DNA of 13,970 nucleotides, from positions 1 to 13,970 of the forward strand of contig NZ_DLHN01000031.1 in NCBI RefSeq assembly GCF_002483235.1. The letters are read 5' to 3'. A program made the translations under genes and the position numbers. The notes beneath the pieces are model-generated. The model saw only the letters and a program-made list of their open reading frames with translations. It ran no database searches and was not told the origin of the DNA. Positions 6,398-13,818 of the stretch are shown here, piece by piece (position 1 is the stretch's first letter; each line of letters opens with the position of its first letter). The stretch comes from Pedobacter glucosidilyticus. GTDB taxonomy: Bacteria > Bacteroidota > Bacteroidia > Sphingobacteriales > Sphingobacteriaceae.

Positions 6398-7714
6398 ATG
6401 AACGATAAACATCGTATAGGATACCTATGGCCTTTTTTTAGGAGGTACAATACCATCAAACTACTTGTATTCCTGTTAGTTGTGGTAGTATTCAGCAAAA
6501 AAGCCAAAGCGCAACAGGCTTTAGAAATAGGAAGCGTTTTGCCACAGCAGGAGCTTGTATTGCTATCAAACTCGGCTATCAGCCTTAAATTTCCAGACCT
6601 AACAAAGCCCAGCCTTTTAATCTTTTGGAATGCAAGCTGTAAAACTACCCAAAAGCAAATGCAGCGTTTAGATAGCTTGGTTAAGCCTTTTAGTGAGCAG
6701 CTTCATATCATAACACTTACAGCGGAAGAAGGCGAGGCGGCAAAACAATGGCTTCAAAAAAGCCAACTCCAATTGAGCCTTCCGGTGGTGGCAGCACAAG
6801 CCCAGTTAAAGCAATACTTTCCGCATCAATTGCACCCACATGTGGTATGGTTCAATGCACAAGGGCAATTTGTAGCCACCAGTGCCATAGACGAGCTTAC
6901 AACGGCTCACCTGCAAACATTTATCACGGGTAAAATGCCAGCTATCATTCAAAAGCAAGACCGTATAGATTTTAAAATTGGCAAAAGCACTTTATTAAAA
7001 GAGCCCAGTAAAACCTATAGCATTGTAACTCCTTATATCCCGGGTGTAGAACCAGCTTTTAAAGTATGGAAAGATAGCAGCACCATCTATACACAGGTGA
7101 TCAATTTCAGCAGCTATACTTTATACCTAATGGCTATAAATAAATTCCTGGGTTATCCGGCTAACCAAATCATTTGGGAGGTAGCAGATAAGAGCCATTA
7201 TCAATTCCCAAAAGAAAAAGCTTTAGAAGAACGCTGGAAAAGAGCTTATAGTTATTGTTATGAATCGGCCATGCCTTTACACCAACCTGCTAGTGCCCGG
7301 CTTGATAAAATGCGACAAGATTTAAACACGGCACTTCATCTAAATGTAAGGTTAGAAAGTCGGCATACTCAAGTTTGGCGCTTGTACCCCTTAGGCCTCA
7401 TTAAAGCTGCTGCTGGAGGCAAAGCTTATAACAATTTTGAAGAAGATACGCCTTTAAAGCAAATGCGCAATGTGCGTTTAGAAGCCTTGCTTTACGAACT
7501 AAACCAGCGAGAAGAAAACTTACCCTTTATAGATGAAACTGCTTTTAGTGGCAAACTTGATCTGGACCTTTACCTGCCTAAAGGTTTTACCGATAGCCAG
7601 GCATTAAAACAAGCCTTAGAAAAATACCATATCGGAATGGAACTGGTAGAAAGAGAAGTTCCCTTTCTGGTATTTACAGAACCTTCCTATTCCACCAAAC
7701 ACCTTAACCCATAA
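6398..7714 (+). CDS. Exported thioredoxin-fold (TlpA/redoxin-like) protein with CxxT site and DUF3738/TIGR03435-like C-terminus
   Basis: 438 residues from the ATG at 6398, which follows an A-tract; the in-frame ATG at 6341 lies in a repeat. A signal peptide is evident: basic n-region, hydrophobic IKLLVFLLVVVVF (20-32), cleavage after AKA (38). Residues about 45-185 form a thioredoxin-like domain (SLLIFWNASCKTTQKQMQRL; cis-Pro-like LHPHVVWFN). The usual WCxxC is SCKTT here: Cys81 stays and the second Cys is Thr84, so dithiol exchange is unlikely. The C-terminal part (about 345-430) resembles DUF3738/TIGR03435: RLEALLYELN, then FIDETAFSGKLDLDL, then ALKQALEKYHIGMELVE. SusC follows after 4 bp, so it is probably a periplasmic accessory of that transporter. 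A strong AGGAGG (6440-6445) sits 9 nt before an ATC codon (6455) that would begin a tidy signal peptide; a non-ATG start there is an alternative. Confidence 0.8.
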   Translation: MNDKHRIGYLWPFFRRYNTIKLLVFLLVVVVFSKKAKAQQALEIGSVLPQQELVLLSNSAISLKFPDLTKPSLLIFWNASCKTTQKQMQRLDSLVKPFSEQLHIITLTAEEGEAAKQWLQKSQLQLSLPVVAAQAQLKQYFPHQLHPHVVWFNAQGQFVATSAIDELTTAHLQTFITGKMPAIIQKQDRIDFKIGKSTLLKEPSKTYSIVTPYIPGVEPAFKVWKDSSTIYTQVINFSSYTLYLMAINKFLGYPANQIIWEVADKSHYQFPKEKALEERWKRAYSYCYESAMPLHQPASARLDKMRQDLNTALHLNVRLESRHTQVWRLYPLGLIKAAAGGKAYNNFEEDTPLKQMRNVRLEALLYELNQREENLPFIDETAFSGKLDLDLYLPKGFTDSQALKQALEKYHIGMELVEREVPFLVFTEPSYSTKHLNP

Positions 7715-7718
7715 AACC

Positions 7719-10700
7719 ATGAAACATACCTTAACGCTCTTATGCTTACTTTTTTTTAGTCGCTATACCGCTATGGCACAAGGCACAGAAATCAGCGGGA
7801 ACATCAAAAATAAAAATGGAGAACCCATTCCGGGAGCTGTTATTACTTTACAGCCCTCATCCATGACAACCCAAGCCGATGCCAATGGTAATTTCCGCAT
7901 TCAAACAACACAAACAGAAGTGAGCATCAGCATTACGATGCTAGCCTTCCAAAAGCAAGAATTTAAGCTCAAAGCACCTTTCCCTAAAAGTTTAAATGTT
8001 ACCCTACTGGAAGACCCTCGGCAATTACAGGAAGTCGTTATATCATCCGGTTATCAGCAGCTCAGTAAAGAAAGAGCCACCGGAGCATTTGAGCAGTTTA
8101 ATACTGAGCTTTTAGAAAGAAATGTAAGCAGCGGTATTTTGGAGAGATTAGACGGCCTAAATGCTACTACCTTATTTGATAAACGTTCCTTTAACATCAA
8201 CGCTCCACAAGGTGATGCCAATATCTTAATCAGAGGAGTAAATACCATCAATGCCAATCGTAACCCATTGATTATTCTGGATAATTTTCCTTTTGAAGGA
8301 GAATTAAATAGTATCAACCCCAATGATATTGCTTCGGTAAGTATTCTTAAGGATGCTGCTGCGGCATCTATCTGGGGGGCAAGAGCAGGTAATGGCGTGA
8401 TTGTCATCACCACTAAAAAAGGAAAGTTAAACCAGGCTATGCAGCTTAGTTTCAATAGTAATGTAAATATAACGGATAAGCCAAGGCTCTTTGATGACCC
8501 TATCATGAGCAGTAGTGATTATATAGATCATGAGATAGATTTATTTTCCAGAGGCTACTTTACCAGTTTAGAAAATAATGTACGCAGGCCAGCCTTAAGC
8601 CCGGTGGTAGAATTGTTAATTGCCAGAAGAGAAGGACGTATTACAGAAGCAGCATTCAATAGTGAAGTGAACAGCTTAAGGCAAATAGATGTTAGAAATG
8701 ATTATTTAGACGCTGTTTACCGCAGAGAAGTAAATCAACAATACGCCCTAAATCTTAAGGGTGGAAGTGCCAAGCATAGCTACTTTATTTCAGCAGGCTA
8801 TGACAAAGGCTTGCAAGCTTTAAGAAGCAACAGCAGCCAACGCAGTACTTTGAGGATGAATAATACTTATAAACCCTTAAAAGGTTTAGATTTACAAAGC
8901 AACCTGCAATACAGCTTTAACCAGCAAGAAGGACAAAGCCGTTCGGCAGCTATGGGCTATGGCCGTTTACAAATTGGTAATCGGCAGCTTTACCCTTATG
9001 CCCGCTTGATGAATGAGGATGGTAGCCCCGCTATAATAGAGAAAGATTTTCGTAGCAGAAGTATTGCCGCTATAGGTAATAGCCAACTACTCGACTGGAA
9101 TTATCGCCCTTTGCAAGAGCTTTATCTTCCTGGAGAAACACAAAATAACCAAACGCTCATCGCTGATTTTTCTGCTCGCTATCAGGCGCTAAGTTGGCTA
9201 TCGGCAGAGCTTAAATATCAATACCAACAAGGAGTTACCGATAGAGAAGACCTAAATACAGCAACATCTTATTTCAGTAGAAACCTCATTAACCGTTATA
9301 GTCAACCTTCAGGCTCTCAGCTTAACAGACCTATTCCTCTAGGAGGTATTTTAGATGAATTTAGGTCTAACCAGCAGGCCCATTCCGGAAGGGTACAATT
9401 AGGTTTAGATAAAGCATGGGAAAATCATGAAATCAATGCTATTGCAGGAGCAGAAATCAGACAAGCTGCCAATAGCTTTAGCACCAATAGAGCTTATGGT
9501 TTTGATGAAAATGTATTAACCGCTATTCCGGTAGATTATATTACCTTATTTCCGGGCTTTCAGAACTTATCGCCATCGGCAAGAATACCCTATGTTGGGG
9601 CATTTGGAGAAACATTAAATAGGTATGTTTCTTATTATGCGAATGCAGCCTACACCTATAAACAACGTTATACCATTTCCGGGAGTGTACGTAAAGATGC
9701 TTCTAATATCTTTGGTGTAAGTACCAATGAGAAAGGAGTGCCTTTATGGTCGGCAGGTGCATTATGGAACATAACCAAAGAAGATTTTTACAGCTTAGAT
9801 TGGCTACCACAGCTGAAGCTTAGAGGTTCTTATGGCTTTGCCGGAAATATAGACAATAGTTTATCTGCATTAACCACGCTCACTTATTTTAGCGGTGCAA
9901 ACCCTATCACCAATTTACCTTATGCCAATATTTCAAGTCCGCCAAACGGCCAACTTAGATGGGAGAAGGTAAGAACGTTTAATACAGGGTTAGATTTTGC
10001 TACGAAGAACAACCGTATCAGTGGAAGCTTTGATATATACAGCAAAAGAACCACAGACCTTTTAGGGATAGAACCTGCAAACCCTTTCACAGGTTTTACT
10101 ACCTTAACCCTTAACGGAGCATCTAGTAAAGGTAATGGCTGGGAATTACAGCTCAATAGTCTCAATACAACAGGGAAACTAGCATGGACAAGTAATCTAT
10201 CTATAGCACATAGCCGTTCAGAAATTACCCGTTATCAAGCAGATGTTTTTGTGTCTGGTTTGGTGGGTAATGGCATCTCGCTTAATCCGGTAGAGAACTA
10301 TCCGGTATTTCCGCTTTTTAGTTATAAATGGAGAGGTTTAGATGGACAAAATGGCGATCCTGTAGGGGAGCTTGGCGGTGCAGAAAGTAAAGACTATTCG
10401 GCCATAGTTAACAATACCCCATTAGAAGAATTGGTTTTACATGGTTCGGCTATACCCTTGTATAATGGAGCATTTCGTAATACTTTAACTTATGGTGCTT
10501 TTAGCCTATCTATGAATATCACTTTTAGGCTGGATTATTATTTCAGAAGTAGAAGCATCAGCTATACCGAGCTTTATGCTAATGGAAAAGGCCATGCTGA
10601 TTACGCCAAACGCTGGCAGCAAGCAGGTGATGAAGCATTTACACAAGTACCCTCAAAAATTTATCCTGCTATTGCCAACCGCGATGTTTTTTATAACAAT

Positions 10701-10937
10701 TCTGAAATCACGGTAAATAAAGGCGATCATATCCGTTTACAAGACATTCGTTTTGGTTGGCAGCTTGTACCCAAACCAACGCAAAAACTACCTTTTAGAA
10801 GGTTAGAACTTTTTACCTATGCCAATAATTTAGGCATCATATGGCGAGCAAGCGATAGTCCGATAGATCCAGATTATGGTTTTGATAGTATAGCACCCTC
10901 AGCTATTTATGCATTGGGTTTAAGAGCAGAATTTTAA
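7719..10937 (+). CDS. SusC/RagA family TonB-dependent outer-membrane transporter
   Basis: 1072 residues. A signal peptide (1-20, ending AMA) is followed by a CarboxypepD_reg-like beta domain (about 24-90: ISGNIKNKNGEPIPGAV... FRIQTT). There is no STN domain, so direct FecR-type signalling is not expected. The plug domain (about 105-235) carries the SusC signatures IRGVNTINANRNPLIILDN (from 171), VSILKDAAAASIWGARAG (from 208) and NGVIVITTKKG (225-235). The rest is the 22-stranded barrel, ending in the aromatic C-terminus ALGLRAEF. Length is typical. SusC-type barrels import oligosaccharides, peptides or other large ligands with a SusD lid. The SusD start codon directly abuts the SusC stop. No glycoside hydrolase or peptidase is nearby, so the ligand cannot be inferred from context. 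Confidence 0.95.
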   Translation: MKHTLTLLCLLFFSRYTAMAQGTEISGNIKNKNGEPIPGAVITLQPSSMTTQADANGNFRIQTTQTEVSISITMLAFQKQEFKLKAPFPKSLNVTLLEDPRQLQEVVISSGYQQLSKERATGAFEQFNTELLERNVSSGILERLDGLNATTLFDKRSFNINAPQGDANILIRGVNTINANRNPLIILDNFPFEGELNSINPNDIASVSILKDAAAASIWGARAGNGVIVITTKKGKLNQAMQLSFNSNVNITDKPRLFDDPIMSSSDYIDHEIDLFSRGYFTSLENNVRRPALSPVVELLIARREGRITEAAFNSEVNSLRQIDVRNDYLDAVYRREVNQQYALNLKGGSAKHSYFISAGYDKGLQALRSNSSQRSTLRMNNTYKPLKGLDLQSNLQYSFNQQEGQSRSAAMGYGRLQIGNRQLYPYARLMNEDGSPAIIEKDFRSRSIAAIGNSQLLDWNYRPLQELYLPGETQNNQTLIADFSARYQALSWLSAELKYQYQQGVTDREDLNTATSYFSRNLINRYSQPSGSQLNRPIPLGGILDEFRSNQQAHSGRVQLGLDKAWENHEINAIAGAEIRQAANSFSTNRAYGFDENVLTAIPVDYITLFPGFQNLSPSARIPYVGAFGETLNRYVSYYANAAYTYKQRYTISGSVRKDASNIFGVSTNEKGVPLWSAGALWNITKEDFYSLDWLPQLKLRGSYGFAGNIDNSLSALTTLTYFSGANPITNLPYANISSPPNGQLRWEKVRTFNTGLDFATKNNRISGSFDIYSKRTTDLLGIEPANPFTGFTTLTLNGASSKGNGWELQLNSLNTTGKLAWTSNLSIAHSRSEITRYQADVFVSGLVGNGISLNPVENYPVFPLFSYKWRGLDGQNGDPVGELGGAESKDYSAIVNNTPLEELVLHGSAIPLYNGAFRNTLTYGAFSLSMNITFRLDYYFRSRSISYTELYANGKGHADYAKRWQQAGDEAFTQVPSKIYPAIANRDVFYNNSEITVNKGDHIRLQDIRFGWQLVPKPTQKLPFRRLELFTYANNLGIIWRASDSPIDPDYGFDSIAPSAIYALGLRAEF

Positions 10938-12353
10938 ATGATAAAGCTAAACATGATGAAAACAATTAGACATATAACAAGCAAACAACAGGGTATTTTC
11001 AATAGGAAAGTATTCATGAAGCTAAATTTCATGATGCTGATGATAGGTATGAGCTTAAGCGGCTGTCAGGATTTTTTAGAGGCTAAACCAGATAAAAGCT
11101 TGGCAGTACCCACCAGTTTAAGAGATATGAATGCCATATTGGATAATAATACCACCAACTTTTTCTCTTTTATAGCAGAAGTAGCGGCAGATAATTTTTA
11201 CCATACAGAGGCTTTATGGAATGCTGTTCCAACAGAAAGAGACCGTAATATTTACATTTGGGAAAACACAGCAGCAGACGGCGATGGCGGTACTTTAGCA
11301 GGAAGATATAGAACTATTTTTAATGCAAATACTGTCATAGAAACCCTTCCCTCTATAAATATTCAGGCTTCAGAAAGGGAAGAATATAGAAGAATAGAAG
11401 GCTTCGCTTATTTTACCAGAGCTTATGTGCTTTTAGAAATGGCGCAGCTTTATACAGAGCCTTATCAAGAAAGTAATGCTGCCACAGCTAAAGGCTTACC
11501 TTTAAAATTAAGTGCTGATATTAACGAGCCAAGCCCCAGAGCAAGTTTAGAAGAAACTTACAGGCGTATAGAAGCCGACTTGAAAAGGGCAGCACAACTA
11601 TTACCAGCACAAAGTAGCTCTCCAACTAGAGCCAATAAAGCAGCAGCCTATGCTACGCTGGCAAGAATGTACCTTTACCAAAGAAAATATCCGGAAGCAG
11701 GTTTGTATGCCGATTCTTCTTTACAGCTAAACAATCAGCTTTTAGATTATAAAACCATTATTAATAGTGCAACACCTTTCCCTATTTTCAATCGTGAAAA
11801 GTTATTCTATGTCTATGCAAATTCAAGTAATGTTACAGTAGCCAGAGCCAAAGTAGATACCTTACTTTATGCCAGTTATGCCAATGCCGACCGTAGGAAG
11901 CTTCTTTTCTTTAGAAGAAATGCGGATAATAGTTATGCTTTTCAAGGTAGTTATGCCCAAAGCACCATCACTTTTGCTATGGGGCCTACAACCGCAGAAA
12001 TGTATCTTATCAGGGCAGAAAGTAGAGCAAGAGCAGGGGCTACAGATGCAGCTTTAGAAGACCTCAATACTTTAATGCGAAACCGTTGGGACAATACATT
12101 TATACCTTTTAGTGCAGCAAATGCCAACGAAGCATTAAGGCTGATATTAGCTGAAAGAAGAAAAGAGCTGGTATTTAGGGGAATTAGATGGGCAGACTTA
12201 AGACGTTTAAATTTTGAGCCAGAATTTGCTCAGGTATTACAAAGGAAATTAGGAAACCGAACTTATACTTTATTGCCGAATGATAAGCGTTATGTTTTTC
12301 CAATACCAGAAAGTATCATACAATTATCAGGAATTGAACAAAATGATAGATAG
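10938..12353 (+). CDS. SusD/RagB family outer-membrane lipoprotein
   Basis: Up to 471 residues; surface lid for the SusC transporter encoded immediately upstream. A lipobox LSGC (40-43) gives a lipidated Cys43, followed by QDFLEAKPDKS, a typical SusD beginning. TPR-like helices follow (for example EEYRRIEGFAYFTRAYVLLE and NKAAAYATLARMYLYQRKYP). The C-terminal signature ERRKELVFRGIRWADLRR (406-423) and VFPIPESIIQLS are classical. Three starts are possible: ATG at 10938 abutting the SusC stop, ATGATG at 10953-10958, or ATG at 11016 (Met27), which would give the standard short lipoprotein leader MKLNFMMLMIGMSLSGC. The last is the most natural signal peptide; the first fits tight coupling. The protein is somewhat shorter than many SusDs but complete. 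Confidence 0.93.
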   Translation: MIKLNMMKTIRHITSKQQGIFNRKVFMKLNFMMLMIGMSLSGCQDFLEAKPDKSLAVPTSLRDMNAILDNNTTNFFSFIAEVAADNFYHTEALWNAVPTERDRNIYIWENTAADGDGGTLAGRYRTIFNANTVIETLPSINIQASEREEYRRIEGFAYFTRAYVLLEMAQLYTEPYQESNAATAKGLPLKLSADINEPSPRASLEETYRRIEADLKRAAQLLPAQSSSPTRANKAAAYATLARMYLYQRKYPEAGLYADSSLQLNNQLLDYKTIINSATPFPIFNREKLFYVYANSSNVTVARAKVDTLLYASYANADRRKLLFFRRNADNSYAFQGSYAQSTITFAMGPTTAEMYLIRAESRARAGATDAALEDLNTLMRNRWDNTFIPFSAANANEALRLILAERRKELVFRGIRWADLRRLNFEPEFAQVLQRKLGNRTYTLLPNDKRYVFPIPESIIQLSGIEQNDR

Positions 12354-12630
12354 CCTTTAATGATATGAAAATAGCAATCCGATATTTAGGAGCAGGCATT
12401 GATAAATCACAGCCTATACCCAAGAACATCATCAATCCCGAAGTGCCGGGAAAATAAAAAACAGTAGCACTAACAGAAAAACATAGCAATAACAAGCCTA
12501 TAACGCAAGTGGTTCTATGTTCGGAGTTGTGATAGCTTTCATATACTGCTGGCAATAGAAATAAGCGCTGATGTTTTTTTATGTGGGGAAGATAATTGCG
12601 ACAAAGGCACCTGATTGGGATTGATGAGGA
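12354..12630. other. Non-coding stretch after the SusD gene
   Basis: No convincing gene is seen. A plus-strand ATG at 12365 opens only 30 codons, and a minus-strand frame of 111 codons overlaps the SusD stop and lacks family-like features. No obvious terminator hairpin with a T-tract follows the SusD stop. This may be decayed sequence. Confidence 0.4.
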
Positions 12631-12719
12631 GTTTGGTTCCTTTGCTCCCACAAAGGAACTAGGCCATGGCTGGCTATGAAGCCGGAAAGCCTAAAGCGGA
12701 AATGCTTTGATTATTTTTT
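12631..12719 (+). repeat. Three-stem structured intergenic repeat, copy A
   Basis: About 89 bp with three hairpins in a row. Stem 1 is GTTCCTTTG (12636-12644) with CAAAGGAAC (12651-12659). Stem 2 is TAGGC (12660-12664) with GCCTA (12689-12693), containing an inner GGCT-ATGA-AGCC (12672-12683). Stem 3 is AAAGC (12693-12697) with GCTTT (12704-12708). It aligns along its full length with copy B (12973-13061). A GATA microsatellite follows directly. Conserved blocks between copies include AACTAGGC, CGGAAAG and AAATGCTTT. Confidence 0.65.
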
Positions 12720-12737
12720 AGATAGATAGATAGATAG
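12719..12737. repeat. GATA microsatellite, about 4.75 units
   Basis: TAGATAGATAGATAGATAG is a perfect tetranucleotide run directly after structured repeat copy A. It lies in non-coding sequence, where length variation by slippage would have no coding consequence. Confidence 0.8.
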
Positions 12738-12823
12738 TATGAGTATAAAGTTTCCTCAGGTTATTAAATAAAATTAGGTATTGAGTTTATGATGTTTTAA
12801 AATGGAATTTTTAAAGTTTAAAT

Positions 12824-12838
12824 ACATCCGGGAGGGGA
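12824..12838 (+). repeat. 15-mer ACATCCGGGAGGGGA, first copy
   Basis: This 15-base string recurs exactly at 13197-13211, 373 bp further on. The second copy forms the left arm of a hairpin behind the DUF6520-type gene; the first has no complementary right arm nearby. It may therefore be half of a decayed terminator or a repeat-family end. Confidence 0.6.
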
Positions 12839-12972
12839 AATGATATATAAGTATTTTCGATACGTCAAGCCCAAGCATAAACAACCGTTTACGTTAAATT
12901 CCGCCTTGGCGGTTGCGGTTTGCAGTAAGAAGCATAAGCAGAATCTTTAAAAGCAAGCGGCGTAGCGGAGAG

Positions 12973-13061
12973 TTTTTGGTTACTTTTTGCGGAAAAAAGT
13001 AACTAGGCTTGACCTGCCATAAGGTCGGAAAGGCTAGAGCGCAAATGCTTTTGTTTCTTTG
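12973..13061 (+). repeat. Three-stem structured intergenic repeat, copy B
   Basis: Homologous to copy A at 12631-12719. Stem 1 is GTTACTTTTT (12979-12988) with AAAAAGTAAC (12994-13003), so both arms differ from copy A yet still pair. Stem 2 has GACC (13011-13014) with GGTC (13023-13026), again different bases but paired. Stem 3 keeps pairing through a G-T wobble. A further CCGCC-TT-GGCGG hairpin lies upstream at 12901-12912. The spacers 12739-12972 and 13062-13196 otherwise hold no gene that I can support. Confidence 0.65.
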
Positions 13062-13196
13062 CTTTGCGGGATAACTCAATGATAGCGGAAGTTTATTGAA
13101 GATTAATCTCACAAATAATTACTAAAATTAATCAGTAAAATCGCATGTGAGTCTTCTCATTCATTCAAGTTGACGCAGAATCTGTTAAGTTTAGTA

Positions 13197-13228
13197 ACAT
13201 CCGGGAGGGGATAGGTTTCTCCCGGATG
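13197..13228 (-). terminator. Hairpin behind the DUF6520-type gene, probable terminator (contains second 15-mer copy)
   Basis: CATCCGGGAG (13198-13207) and CTCCCGGATG (13219-13228) pair perfectly over 10 bp, GC-rich, with an 11-nt loop. It begins 12 bp past the minus-strand stop codon at 13241. Only a weak T content follows in that direction (TTACTAAACTT), so it is a hairpin terminator without a strong U-tract. Confidence 0.55.
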
Positions 13229-13240
13229 AAATGGCAATCC

Positions 13241-13576
13241 TTATTCTACACTACGCAATCTTACATCTTGTTGTTGTGTAGAAGGGTCTTGCAAAGCAGT
13301 ATTGATTTGACTCTGCAAAGCGGAGGTAATATCTGGTTGTCCTGGAGCACCTTCCAATGCTCTTATGGCACAAACCTGTTCAGAACCTTCACAGCCTGGA
13401 GGCGTTTCCATGCCACTGCTGTAGTTGGAAGGGTCTGTTACAGAACCGCTACCATCATACTGGAACCAAAGTTCCTGAGCAGCTATACTACTGCTATTAG
13501 CTTTAAAAGCAGAAAATAAAACAGCACCTGAGATTGCTGCTACAGCAATCATAGGAATGATGAATTTTTTCTTCAT
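13241..13576 (-). CDS. DUF6520-family small exported protein
   Basis: 111 residues from the ATG at 13574-13576 (MKKKFIIPMIAVAAISGAVL), preferred over the in-frame ATG 11 codons upstream because it starts a normal signal peptide directly. After the hydrophobic segment (6-22) come ELWFQYDGSG (35-44), DPSNYS (48-53) and a Cys pair in PPGCEGSEQVCAIRAL (C62, C69) that could form one disulfide. A W..Y.G strand, a proline-asparagine-tyrosine turn and a C...xCAI motif are the pattern I associate with DUF6520, a family of short Bacteroidota secreted proteins of unknown function often found as paralogues. The C-terminal tail (75-111) is Gln/Ser/Asp-rich and low in complexity. Probably monocistronic: a hairpin terminator follows and a palindrome lies upstream. 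Confidence 0.75.
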   Translation of the reverse strand: MKKKFIIPMIAVAAISGAVLFSAFKANSSSIAAQELWFQYDGSGSVTDPSNYSSGMETPPGCEGSEQVCAIRALEGAPGQPDITSALQSQINTALQDPSTQQQDVRLRSVE

Positions 13577-13660
13577 CGTAGATTTGGCTTTACTACATCT
13601 CGAAGCCATAGAGTTTTACATGATGATGCCTACTCTGTTACAGGGTTTTCGGCATTTCCC

Positions 13661-13680
13661 CTTCATAAGGCCTTATGAAG
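13661..13680. promoter_or_regulatory. Perfect 20-bp palindrome upstream of the DUF6520-type gene
   Basis: CTTCATAAGGCCTTATGAAG is fully self-complementary with no spacer. It lies about 85 bp upstream of the start of the minus-strand gene at 13576, inside its leader or promoter. It could be an operator for a dimeric regulator, or the stem of an RNA hairpin. No promoter hexamers are clear around it. Confidence 0.45.
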
Positions 13681-13700
13681 AGGTAAAGAAAAGTGAGTAG

Positions 13701-13738
13701 AGGAACATTTTATGTTCCTTTACTTTTTTTTGATTTTT
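13701..13738 (+). terminator. Terminator-like hairpin with T-tract
   Basis: AGGAACAT (13701-13708) and ATGTTCCT (13712-13719) pair perfectly around a TTT loop and are followed by TTACTTTTTTTTGATTTTTTT, a classic intrinsic-terminator layout on the plus strand. No plus-strand gene ends nearby, so it may serve readthrough, or act as a boundary upstream of the minus-strand DUF6520-type gene. Confidence 0.55.
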
Positions 13739-13754
13739 TTGTCCCTGTGTTAAA

Positions 13755-13818
13755 GCGAATGCAATGAAGCTCTGCTTCGTGTCCTCGCAGTGACAAACTA
13801 TGCGAATGCAATGAAGCT
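13755..13818. repeat. Direct repeat of 17 bp at the right end
   Basis: GCGAATGCAATGAAGCT occurs at 13755-13771 and again at 13802-13818. The first copy runs into a small hairpin GAAGC-TCT-GCTTC (13766-13778). Units of this kind are frequent in Bacteroidota intergenic DNA. The remaining sequence to 13970 contains no gene that I can support. Confidence 0.55.

Noticed and set aside
8054..8506. Minus-strand 150-codon frame inside SusC
   Set aside because: Antisense to the conserved plug domain of SusC; its sequence is the complement of strong SusC signatures.
12365..12457. Plus-strand 30-codon ORF after SusD
   Set aside because: Short, without leader signal or family resemblance; no evidence beyond being open.
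12316..12651. Minus-strand 111-codon frame with a hydrophobic stretch
   Set aside because: It overlaps the SusD 3' end and starts within structured repeat copy A; the hydrophobic stretch does not match a membrane family I know.
12894..13112. Minus-strand 72-codon frame (SYFFPQKVTKN-like)
   Set aside because: It is a translation of structured repeat copy B; similar spurious frames occur wherever such repeats lie.
13226..13519. Plus-strand 97-codon frame
   Set aside because: Antisense to the DUF6520-type gene, which has a signal peptide and family motifs, whereas this frame has none.
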